A stretch of DNA of 32,785 bases from a virus, in IMG/VR virus record IMGVR_UViG_3300044971_000900, positions 1-32,785 of that record. One strand, written 5' to 3'. Shown here one piece after another: positions 1 to 7,074 of the stretch (position 1 is its first letter; the number at the start of each line of letters is the position of its first letter). Made by a program: the position numbers and the translations under genes. The notes under the pieces were generated by a model. The model saw nothing but the letters and a program-made list of their open reading frames with translations. It ran no database searches and was not told the DNA's origin.

Positions 1-180
1 TGTATGGGATTGTGGGTTAGAGATACTGCGTTAAGATTAAGACAACAAGGAATCGAACTGACAAAGACTACACTAAACCATATGCGTTCAACGGGAGTAT
101 ACAAGCCAAGCTATAGTAACACAGAAGCTTGGAGAATGAACGTGAATGGAGAACAAGAAGACATTTCATGGTTAATATAA
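1..180 (+). CDS. 17: Large terminase subunit (gp17-like), C-terminal end only
   Basis: A reading frame open from the first base ends in TAA at 178-180 and gives the last 59 residues of a protein. The visible start, CMGLWVRDTALRLRQQGIEL, resembles the stretch that follows the DDLVM nuclease motif at the end of T4-like large terminases, and the protein ends in a short acidic-aromatic tail (EDISWLI). The portal gene follows 24 bases later, the usual terminase-portal adjacency. The terminase packages DNA into the prohead with an N-terminal ATPase and a C-terminal RNase H-like nuclease; neither catalytic centre lies in the visible part. The assignment rests on a short tail and on position, so a different protein is possible. 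Confidence 0.6.
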   Translation, partial: CMGLWVRDTALRLRQQGIELTKTTLNHMRSTGVYKPSYSNTEAWRMNVNGEQEDISWLI

Positions 181-182
181 CC

Positions 183-190
183 TATTTATT
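183..190 (+). promoter_or_regulatory. Putative late-promoter octamer TATTTATT before the portal gene
   Basis: TATTTATT lies 14 bases before the portal start codon. It is one of twelve related octamers that sit just before gene starts in this window. The promoter role is inferred from position and recurrence. Confidence 0.45.
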
Positions 191-204
191 AAAAACGCAT
201 TTAC

Positions 205-2070
205 ATGGCTGAAAACCGAGATCCAAATTTATTTCAACGACTACAACGATTATTTAGTACGGATGTAATCATTCGTAACGTAGGAGGTAATCAACTAAAA
301 GTAGTTGATACAGATCACCTACAGTCCAGTGGAAACCTACAAAACAACAGCCGCATTGATAGGTTCAATCGACTATATGGTACTGGACCGACTACTGCTT
401 ACAACAATGGTCAATTACTCCAAGCAACTCGACTAGAAGTTTTCCGCGATTACGAAGCAATGGACTCCGATAGTATCATTTCGTCTGCATTAGACGTTTA
501 TGCAGATGAGTGTACAGCTAAAGATGAGTTTGATGATACACTCACAATTGTGACATCAAACGAAAAAATACACAAAGTATTACACAACCTATTCTACGAC
601 ATTCTTAATGTAGAGTTCAATCTTTGGCCATGGATTAGAAGTACCTTGAAATATGGAGACTTCTTTCTACATTTACACATCACAGAGAAGTACGGTATTA
701 CAAACGTAGAGCCAGTTTCTGTTTATGAGATGATTCGTGAGGAAGGATCGGATCCAGAAAAACCAAACGAGGTTGTATTTAGAAGAGACTTATCAGCAGG
801 TGTAACTACATCAGCTACTTTCTACCGTAGAGATATTGACTCTGAGGAGTATCAAAATTACGAAGTTGCTCACTTTAGATTATTAACAGATACCAACTTC
901 TTACCATACGGTCGTTCACTAATCGAACCAGCACGTAAGGTTTGGAAGCAGTTGACTTTGATGGAAGATGCGATGTTGATTCACAGAATCATGCGAGCTC
1001 CTGATAAGCGTATTTTCAAGATTGATATTGGTAACATTCCACCTGCAGAAGTTGATGCGTTCATGGAGAACACAATCAACAAGATGAAGAAGATTCCATT
1101 TATGGATGAGGCTACTGGTCAATACAACTTAAAATACAACATGCAAAACATACTAGAAGACTTCTATCTTCCAGTTCGTGGAGCAGAGAGTGGTACTACG
1201 ATTGAAACAACACCAGGTTTAGCTCACGATGCTATTCCTGATATCGAGTACTTAAAAAACAGAATGCTTGGATCATTAAAGATTCCAAAAGCTTACTTAG
1301 GATACGAGGAAGATACTACTGGTAAGTCTACATTATCGTCACAAGACTTCCGCTTTGCTAAAACCGTAGAGCGTATTCAAAAGATTATTGTTTCTGAGCT
1401 TACAAAGATTGCAATCATTCACTTGTATGCTCAAGGATTTCAAGACGATGAGATTGTTGATTTCTCACTAAAACTTACACCTCCAAATACAATATACGAG
1501 AGAGAGAAGATTGAATTGTGGACATCTAAAGCTGCACTCGCTCAAACCCTAGTTGAGCAGCGATTATTCAGCAAGTACTGGTGCTATGAAAATATCTTCA
1601 ACATTCCAGAAGACGATTGGTTAAGAGAGCAAGAGAATCTAGCAAAAGGAGAGAAGGAGTTTTTCCGATTGGAGCAGATTAAGACAGAGGGTAATGATCC
1701 ATCTAAGACTGGTCAATCCTTTGGAACACCTCACGACATTGCCTCACTATACAAAGGTGATAATGGAGTTCCTCCAGGATACGATGAGAAGAAAGTACCT
1801 GATGGAGGATGGGACGGTGCAGGACGACCAGAAGAACCTGGTACGTATATGACACACCAACATCCAATGGGCTGGGATCCATTTGGCAGAAAAGCGTTTA
1901 AAGTAGCAAGAAATGTATACGAGGCTTCTAAAAGCAGTGGCAACGGAGGCATGATAAAACACAGAGATGTAATAGAAAGCTACAACAAACACAATGCAAT
2001 TCGCCAAACATACGAGGATAAACCGGAAGGACCGTCTATGCTCAACGAAGAAAACATATTAGACGAATAA
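205..2070 (+). CDS. 20: Portal vertex protein (T4 gp20-like)
   Basis: 621 residues, against 524 for T4 gp20. The portal is the dodecameric ring at one capsid vertex through which DNA is packaged and ejected, and it nucleates head assembly. Family features are clear: a region around residues 220-240 (HFRLLTDTNFLPYGRSLIEP), a helical stretch with RIMRAPDKRIFKIDIGNIPP, then ILEDFYLPVRGAESGTTIET and the following PGL segment, all typical of T4-type portals. The C-terminal 120 residues are polar with Gly/Pro-rich parts (GYDEKKVPDGGWDGAGRP) and look like an extension. The ATG at 205 has no Shine-Dalgarno sequence; TATTTATT lies 14 bases upstream. It directly follows the probable terminase gene. Confidence 0.93.
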   Translation: MAENRDPNLFQRLQRLFSTDVIIRNVGGNQLKVVDTDHLQSSGNLQNNSRIDRFNRLYGTGPTTAYNNGQLLQATRLEVFRDYEAMDSDSIISSALDVYADECTAKDEFDDTLTIVTSNEKIHKVLHNLFYDILNVEFNLWPWIRSTLKYGDFFLHLHITEKYGITNVEPVSVYEMIREEGSDPEKPNEVVFRRDLSAGVTTSATFYRRDIDSEEYQNYEVAHFRLLTDTNFLPYGRSLIEPARKVWKQLTLMEDAMLIHRIMRAPDKRIFKIDIGNIPPAEVDAFMENTINKMKKIPFMDEATGQYNLKYNMQNILEDFYLPVRGAESGTTIETTPGLAHDAIPDIEYLKNRMLGSLKIPKAYLGYEEDTTGKSTLSSQDFRFAKTVERIQKIIVSELTKIAIIHLYAQGFQDDEIVDFSLKLTPPNTIYEREKIELWTSKAALAQTLVEQRLFSKYWCYENIFNIPEDDWLREQENLAKGEKEFFRLEQIKTEGNDPSKTGQSFGTPHDIASLYKGDNGVPPGYDEKKVPDGGWDGAGRPEEPGTYMTHQHPMGWDPFGRKAFKVARNVYEASKSSGNGGMIKHRDVIESYNKHNAIRQTYEDKPEGPSMLNEENILDE

Positions 2071-2088
2071 TAATACGGAACAGCGACA

Positions 2089-2096
2089 TACTTATT
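2089..2096 (+). promoter_or_regulatory. Putative late-promoter octamer TACTTATT
   Basis: TACTTATT, the C variant of the recurrent octamer, lies 17 bases before the start at 2114 and would serve the tightly overlapping run of genes up to 5877. Promoter role inferred. Confidence 0.4.
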
Positions 2097-2113
2097 ACTA
2101 GGGAAAACTATAC

Positions 2114-2950
2114 ATGAAAAAATCAACACATTCCAAGTTAAAAAACACTGGAATCTTATTCGAGCTGTTAACAAGACAAATTACTGCCGATACAATGGTA
2201 GGTGTGTCTGACTCACCAGCGCTTAAGATTGTGAAAGAGTTTTTTGGACCAAAGAAGACTTTGGCAAAAGAGTTGGTGCTATACCATACACTAATCAATG
2301 AGTCGTTCAAAGCACCAGCCAAAGCTGAGATGCTTTTAGCTACAACCATTAAGCTTCGCAAAGCCCTTAGCCAAAAGGTCTTACAAGAGAGTAAGTATCA
2401 GTTAATCAAAGAGGTTAAAAAGCACTACGATCTTCGTGAGTTTTTCAAAGCGACTGTAGCTGATTATAAATTGCATGCAGCAATCTATCGTTTGTTTGAA
2501 GGTGCAGGAGTAACTCAAGTTGCTGAGCTTGTAAAAAGTCGCACAACGATTACCGAGCATATCATGCGTAAACGTCAAGCATCTCCAGAGGTAGATACTA
2601 CTCAGTCTTACTTGAAGGAGTCAGAAGATGTTAGACTATTAGCATACCGCTTAATGCTTGAAAAATTCAACGATAAGTATTCTGTACTTTCTGCAGGTCA
2701 ACGCAAGATCCTTAAAGAGTATATCAATAACATATCTAACACAAGCGAGCTTCGTACATTCATCATGAAGGAGAGTAAAGCGCTTAAGCAGTTAATTGCC
2801 AAGAAAGCTGATAAAGTAAAAGATAAAGTTACTGCTATTAAGTTAGCTGAAGTAGCACACCTATTAGATCGCAATCAAACAATCAAACGAGCTAAGGAAG
2901 AGCATGTACACGGTTTGTTATTGTATCACGAACTGTTAAAAGAACTATGA
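2114..2950 (+). CDS. Unrecognised helical protein between portal and protease
   Basis: 278 residues, rich in Lys, Leu and Glu, apparently almost all alpha-helical, with no Cys and no membrane segment. It begins MKKSTHSKLKNTGILFELLTRQITADT and has no motif that I recognise as enzymatic. It stands immediately after the portal gene, where T4 carries the small prohead-core genes 67 and 68, so a core or portal-associated assembly role is plausible but unproven; it is much longer than gp67 (about 80 residues) or gp68 (about 140). The next gene starts within its stop codon (ATGA overlap at 2947-2950), which suggests translational coupling. The start at 2114 has a weak AGGG upstream and the TACTTATT octamer at 2089. 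Confidence 0.75.
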   Translation: MKKSTHSKLKNTGILFELLTRQITADTMVGVSDSPALKIVKEFFGPKKTLAKELVLYHTLINESFKAPAKAEMLLATTIKLRKALSQKVLQESKYQLIKEVKKHYDLREFFKATVADYKLHAAIYRLFEGAGVTQVAELVKSRTTITEHIMRKRQASPEVDTTQSYLKESEDVRLLAYRLMLEKFNDKYSVLSAGQRKILKEYINNISNTSELRTFIMKESKALKQLIAKKADKVKDKVTAIKLAEVAHLLDRNQTIKRAKEEHVHGLLLYHELLKEL

Positions 2951-3678
2951 AAAGACAAGAGAAGAGAGAGCTTCGTGAGTTTGTAAAAACACAACTAAAA
3001 AAGATGCGTGAAGGTAGCACTACCGGAAACGTAGCATCTTATAGTACTCCTAGAGCCTTTGTAGGAGATCCAAAAGCTGATGAGCCAACTTCGTTTGAGG
3101 TTGAAGACGATCAATACGCATACTCGATTAAAGCTCCTAAGGAGAGAAAAAATTCAATTAAACTACACGAAGTTTCATATAAGTCATTTAAGACAGATGA
3201 GACTAGAACTAGCGTACAAAAAGTTAATCAAAACATCTTAGAAGTAGCAAAGAAACTTGGTGAAGTATCAAGAATGCTTAACCACAGCATTAAGCTAAAA
3301 ACAGAACAAAAGATGTCTAATGTGCATTGGAAAAAGACAAACGAAGCGTTGGTGAAGATACACCAAAGAATACAAGAGCTTGCCGACAAAGCTAACAACT
3401 TGTACGATTTGAAAGAAGCAACAGCACAATCTATCAAGACTAAACTAGCTGACTACTTTACAAAAGCGGGTCTGCAAGTTAAACCTCAAGACATCGACTA
3501 CAATCAATTAGGAAACGAGTGGTATGAGTTTGATGTTATGATCATGGGAGAACCGCAAGCTATTGATTATCGTAATGGCGAGATCTTTTGGCAAGCCTAT
3601 GACGAAGAGATTAGATTAGGAAACATTGCTCAAGAGCAGGAGTTGGTGCAAAACATAACTAAAGAATTTAAACCATGA
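2947..3678 (+). CDS. Unrecognised protein, possible prohead core component
   Basis: 243 residues. The N-terminus is strongly basic and helical (MKRQEKRELREFVKTQLKKM) and leads into a disordered-looking segment (TTGNVASYSTPRAFVGD). The middle, about residues 75-160, is a heptad-like helix. A compact C-terminal domain of about 80 residues, with several aromatics (NEWYEFDVMIMGEP, GEIFWQAYDEE), follows. The gene overlaps its neighbours by four bases on both sides (ATGA at 2947 and 3675), so it is co-translated with the protein above and the protease. Function unknown; position in the portal-protease interval suggests head assembly. Confidence 0.72.
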   Translation: MKRQEKRELREFVKTQLKKMREGSTTGNVASYSTPRAFVGDPKADEPTSFEVEDDQYAYSIKAPKERKNSIKLHEVSYKSFKTDETRTSVQKVNQNILEVAKKLGEVSRMLNHSIKLKTEQKMSNVHWKKTNEALVKIHQRIQELADKANNLYDLKEATAQSIKTKLADYFTKAGLQVKPQDIDYNQLGNEWYEFDVMIMGEPQAIDYRNGEIFWQAYDEEIRLGNIAQEQELVQNITKEFKP

Positions 3679-4292
3679 AACAAGTAATTGTAGATTACAT
3701 TGGATCAATCGAAGTATCACCAGCACAGATAAACGAGTCGCTTGCCAATAACGGAGGTAAGTTAATCGTATCCGGTATCATGCAACGTGGTAGCTCTAGT
3801 AATAATAGAAACTTCAATCAAAACGGAAGAAGCTATCCATTACCAATCTTAAAAAGAGAGTCCGAAAAGTATAAGCAAACTTTTGTAAAAGAGCGCAGAG
3901 CTTTAGGAGAATTAGATCACCCAGAATCACAAGTAGTAAACCTAGCAAACGTATCTCATAACATATTAGATTTGTGGTGGCAAGGAAACGACTTGATGGG
4001 TAAGATTGAAATACTTTCTACACCATCAGGAAACATTGCTAAAGAATTGTTGAAGTCTGGTATTAGACTAGGCATCAGCTCTCGAGGAATGGGATCTGTA
4101 AGAGAGTTGGGAGAGGGTAAAGTGGAGGTAGAAGATGACTTTGAAATCGTATGTTGGGACTTAGTAAGTAACCCATCTACACAAGGAGCGTTTATGTCAC
4201 CATCCCTAAACGAGAGTGTTACTCTAGGCGCTAACAGAAGCTACAATAAAATCAACTCTCTCATTAATGAGATTATAACAGTAATGCAATGA
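3675..4292 (+). CDS. 21: Prohead core protease (T4 gp21-like)
   Basis: 205 residues, close to T4 gp21 (212). This serine protease of the herpesvirus-assemblin-like fold cleaves scaffold, capsid and itself during head maturation. Visible catalytic elements are GELDHP, with His82, and LGISSRG, with Ser135/Ser136; WDLVSNPS near residue 161-168 is the conserved block after the active-site strand. T4 gp21 cuts after (L/I)-x-E. Such sites occur here at INE (Glu21) and LNE (Glu180), near both ends, as would suit self-processing; that is inference. The start codon overlaps the previous stop (ATGA), and its own stop overlaps the next start. Confidence 0.9.
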   Translation: MKQVIVDYIGSIEVSPAQINESLANNGGKLIVSGIMQRGSSSNNRNFNQNGRSYPLPILKRESEKYKQTFVKERRALGELDHPESQVVNLANVSHNILDLWWQGNDLMGKIEILSTPSGNIAKELLKSGIRLGISSRGMGSVRELGEGKVEVEDDFEIVCWDLVSNPSTQGAFMSPSLNESVTLGANRSYNKINSLINEIITVMQ

Positions 4293-4672
4293 GAAATATA
4301 TTACAACAAATCAACGAAGTAATGACTGGAAACACTCCAGGTCAAAAACTACACTTGAACGAAAAGGCTCAAGTATTAGAAGAAATCAAAAGCTATCAAG
4401 CATTGGGTGAGGTAATTTACCGAAGCGAAGGTTTGAAAGAAGCAGCTACTAAAATCTCTAAGATTGTAGAAAAAGCAGAAGGACTTGTGTTGCAAGAGAC
4501 TGAGGAGTGGTTTGATGAGGTAACCATTAAGCGTAACATGAAAGAACTTAACAGCAAAAACCAAGAGTTTGTTAAGACTGTTAACGAAATGGCAAAGCTT
4601 CAACAACGATTAGAGTCTTTATATGAGGAGATGGGTAACGGATTATCTCGCTACTATGAAATTGGTAACTAA
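4289..4672 (+). CDS. Small helical protein of unknown function
   Basis: 127 residues, acidic and helical throughout, with heptad-like spacing of Leu, Ile and Val in the second half (KELNSKNQEFVKTVNEMAKL, then LQQRLESLYEEM), which suggests a coiled coil. No enzymatic motif is seen. It starts in a four-base overlap with the protease stop codon and its end overlaps the next gene. Because it sits between protease and scaffold in a co-translated run, a role in the prohead core is the simplest guess; I do not recognise the family. Confidence 0.7.
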   Translation: MRNILQQINEVMTGNTPGQKLHLNEKAQVLEEIKSYQALGEVIYRSEGLKEAATKISKIVEKAEGLVLQETEEWFDEVTIKRNMKELNSKNQEFVKTVNEMAKLQQRLESLYEEMGNGLSRYYEIGN

Positions 4673-5039
4673 TAAAGAAACCACTATTAAGCTCTTAGCT
4701 GAGATCCTTAGCGAGTATCAAATACTTGCTGAAGCGAATCCCTTTGCAGCAGCTGCGGAAAAAGCAGATGCAGGAGGAGGTGACGCAGGAGCAGAAGAGC
4801 CTGCAGCAGATGCTGAAGGTGGTGGTGAAGAGAAGGCAAAAGACGACAAAAAAGCTAAGCCAGCCGAACCAGCAGGGTTGACTGTAGACTTCAATATATC
4901 TGCTGTTAAAAAGTACAATGACGCAGCATTTCGATCTAACAAAGGTGAAGTTAAAGCTATCAATAAAAACGGATTAGAAGTAGCTGTTGATAATGGACAG
5001 ACAATTCACATAAACTTTCAAGACATAACAAATGAGTAA
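4656..5039 (+). CDS. Small acidic Ala/Gly-rich protein of unknown function
   Basis: I prefer the ATG at 4656 (127 residues, starting MKLVTNKETTIKLLAEILSE) over the in-frame ATG at 4623, because the upstream codons overlap the well-formed end of the previous gene and give a less natural N-terminus. It has three parts: a short N-terminal helix, a low-complexity Ala/Gly/Glu segment at about residues 30-75, and a C-terminal globular part with alternating hydrophobics (GEVKAINKNGLEVAVDNGQ) that looks like a small beta barrel. It overlaps the gene before by 17 bases and the gene after by 8. Function unknown; possibly part of the head core. Confidence 0.62.
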   Translation: MKLVTNKETTIKLLAEILSEYQILAEANPFAAAAEKADAGGGDAGAEEPAADAEGGGEEKAKDDKKAKPAEPAGLTVDFNISAVKKYNDAAFRSNKGEVKAINKNGLEVAVDNGQTIHINFQDITNE

Positions 5040-5877
5040 AAAGCAGATTAGCATCTCTGAACTAGCACAGAGAATCGTACTAGAGAAAAAATTCGACAAG
5101 ATGGTAGCTGAGGTAACTCTTGGTTTGAAGATTGCTTCAAAAAAAGCGGCCCGCTTAATAAAAGAGGGAGGATTACCTAGTGGCATTGATCAAGGTATAT
5201 TAAAAGCTTCTAAGGAAGCAGAAAAGGCTGGAGAAGATGTTGCGGATGAGGATGTTCAAGCTGCAATGTTATTGGCTGCTATAGAGAAAGGTGGAGATCC
5301 TAGTAAAGTAACTGGAGCAGACATTGAGACTCAAATGGAAAAGGCTACTGTAAAAGAAACTAAACAACAGCTTCAGGAGTCACACAGCCTGGGTGTACAG
5401 ATTGTCGAAACGGGAGCGTTAATTTTAGGTAATCTAGCCTTGGTTGAAGCAATTTGTGAGGTGATTGAGAAGATAACTGGCAAGAAGATTGATGCTAGCA
5501 AGTTTACAAAAGCAGTAAACACATTTGCTGGTTGGGTTAAAAAAGCAACCGGTTGGCCAATGCATGCTTTTGGAAAGGCTATTGAGTGGGTCATAAAAAA
5601 ATTAGGCGGTGGTGAGTCAGCTCAAAAGATTGGTAAGTATTCTGTAAAGCTTGTAGCGGTAATAGCTATGGCTGTTATGGGAATTGCATTCTTCCCACTA
5701 GGAGGTGTGAGTCTACTAGGTGTGGCACTATCCATAACCGGTATGATTGGAAAAGGTATTGAAATAGGAAAACTCGGATATGAGCTATTTAAAGCTATTG
5801 GTGATGCCGTCGGCAAAGGTGCCTCAAAGGTGGTAGCAAAAGCTAGTGCAAATAACCCAGAAATGGGAATGGCATAA
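5032..5877 (+). CDS. Putative membrane-associated protein of the head-gene cluster
   Basis: 281 residues. The first 115 are charged and helical. A moderately hydrophobic stretch at about 121-146 follows, then an amphipathic part rich in Trp, Gly and Lys (about 160-195). A strongly hydrophobic Gly-rich region at about 207-240 (LVAVIAMAVMGIAFFPLGG, then VSLLGVALSITGMIG) looks like a membrane hairpin. There is no signal peptide. T4 proheads assemble on the membrane, so an anchor or initiator role is conceivable; a holin-like or ejection role cannot be excluded. I do not recognise the family. ATG at 5032 overlaps the previous stop by eight bases. It is the last gene of the run before the leader at 5878. 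Confidence 0.68.
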   Translation: MSKKQISISELAQRIVLEKKFDKMVAEVTLGLKIASKKAARLIKEGGLPSGIDQGILKASKEAEKAGEDVADEDVQAAMLLAAIEKGGDPSKVTGADIETQMEKATVKETKQQLQESHSLGVQIVETGALILGNLALVEAICEVIEKITGKKIDASKFTKAVNTFAGWVKKATGWPMHAFGKAIEWVIKKLGGGESAQKIGKYSVKLVAVIAMAVMGIAFFPLGGVSLLGVALSITGMIGKGIEIGKLGYELFKAIGDAVGKGASKVVAKASANNPEMGMA

Positions 5878-5905
5878 ACCAAAAAAGTTACGATTTTTTT
5901 TACAT

Positions 5906-5936
5906 AAAACCAACTTTTTTTTTAAGTTTAGGTTTT
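5906..5936 (+). terminator. AT-rich hairpin after the protease gene cluster
   Basis: AAAACCAACTT (5906-5916) can pair with AAGTT (5924-5928) and GGTTTT (5931-5936) across a seven-T loop, with a two-base bulge. It lies 29 bases after the stop at 5877. GC content is low and no T run follows the stem, so termination is uncertain; an oligo-T run is found inside the loop. Confidence 0.3.
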
Positions 5937-5946
5937 CTGTTGACTA

Positions 5947-6026
5947 CGTATTATTAAATACGCTATCCCTGATATGGCGTCCTAAACAAATTATTCCCAA
6001 TTGCAGTTCTAAATAACTGTAGGACG
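5947..6026 (+). promoter_or_regulatory. Structured leader before the scaffold and capsid genes
   Basis: The 165 bases before the scaffold gene hold several inverted repeats. CGTATT/AATACG (5947-5952 with 5957-5962) has a four-base loop. CGTCCTA (5978-5984) pairs with TAGGACG (6020-6026). Inside that stem, CAGTT/AACTG (6004-6008 with 6015-6019) forms a hairpin directly abutting the outer stem. No TATTTAT octamer is present here, unlike before most other units, so this region probably carries a different promoter plus an RNA leader controlling scaffold and capsid production. The function is inferred from structure and position. Confidence 0.4.
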
Positions 6027-6042
6027 TTCAAAAACAATCAAA

Positions 6043-7053
6043 GTGAACAAATTACTAAAAGACGCAATTGCTGACGCTAAAGCCGTTAGAGAAACAGCAC
6101 TTGCAAACGCAAAATTGGCTTTGGAAGAAGCATTCGCTCCAAAGATCCAGTCTATGCTATCTCACAAAATTAAAGAGGAGATGGAAGGCGAAGAAGAGGA
6201 AATGACTGAGGAGGAAGAAGAAATGACAATGGACATGGAAACTTCTGACGAAGAAATGGCTGCTGAATCAAGAATGCGTAGAAACGCTGGTATCTACGAA
6301 GAGGAGGAAGAAATGGAATCTGAAGAAGAATCATCTGAAGAAATGCCAGAAGAAGAAATGCCTGCTGAAGAAGAGGAGATGTCTGACGAAGAGTTAGAAG
6401 AAATCCTTCGTGAATTAGAAGGTGAAGATGAGGAAATGACTGAGGAGGATGAAGAAATGTCTGACGAAGAAGAAGCTCTCATGGAAGAAGAAGGCGAAGA
6501 TGACGATGACGATGAAGAAGAAGCTCCAAAAACTGAAGCTCGTCGCAAGAAGAAAAAAATGATGGAAAACGAAGAAGAGTCTTCTGAAGAAGAAGAGGAA
6601 GTATCTATCGAAGAAATCATTCGTGCTTTACGCGAAGGAGAAGACGAAGAAGAAGCTCCTGCTGCAGAAGAAAAAGCTGAGGAAGAATTAGAAGAAGCTT
6701 ACAAAGTTATCAAATTCTTACGTGCTAAGTTAAACGAAGTTAACTTGTTAAACGCTAAGTTACTTTATGTTAACAAACTTTTCAAAAAAGCTAATTTAAC
6801 TGAATCTAAGAAAATGAAAGTTGTTGAAACTTTCGATCGAGTGAAATCAGTACGTGAAGCTAAATTGGTATACGCTACATTGTGCGAGTCATTGGCTGCA
6901 GCATCTGTAAAGAAACCAGTTAAGACTAACAAAACTAGCTTAAAAGAAAGCTTCGCTTCAAGAGCAAGCAAAGGAACTCGAGTAATCAACGAGAGCAATC
7001 AAGTTGTTAACCGATTCAAAGAACTAGTTAATTACAACAAAAACAATTTTTAA
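6043..7053 (+). CDS. 22: Prohead scaffold/core protein (T4 gp22-like)
   Basis: 336 residues starting at GTG (MNKLLKDAIADAKAVRETAL). Scaffold proteins of this type fill the prohead and are degraded by the gp21 protease before packaging. The N-terminal 45 residues form a helix; residues about 46-220 are dominated by Glu, with Asp and Met, giving an extremely acidic segment; the C-terminal about 110 residues are again helical and basic (YKVIKFLRAKLNEVNLLNAK). Several L-x-E motifs could be protease cut sites. It lies between protease and major capsid, the gp22 place in T4, and is longer than T4 gp22 (269). GTG start with no Shine-Dalgarno; a structured leader precedes it. Confidence 0.78.
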   Translation: MNKLLKDAIADAKAVRETALANAKLALEEAFAPKIQSMLSHKIKEEMEGEEEEMTEEEEEMTMDMETSDEEMAAESRMRRNAGIYEEEEEMESEEESSEEMPEEEMPAEEEEMSDEELEEILRELEGEDEEMTEEDEEMSDEEEALMEEEGEDDDDDEEEAPKTEARRKKKKMMENEEESSEEEEEVSIEEIIRALREGEDEEEAPAAEEKAEEELEEAYKVIKFLRAKLNEVNLLNAKLLYVNKLFKKANLTESKKMKVVETFDRVKSVREAKLVYATLCESLAAASVKKPVKTNKTSLKESFASRASKGTRVINESNQVVNRFKELVNYNKNNF

Positions 7054-7074
7054 TCTTAAAAACCCAACAACAAA

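Noticed and set aside
6294-6620. Antisense open frame rich in Ser
   Set aside because: It is the complement of the Glu-codon-rich scaffold segment; GAA/GAG read backwards gives Ser and Phe codons with no stops.
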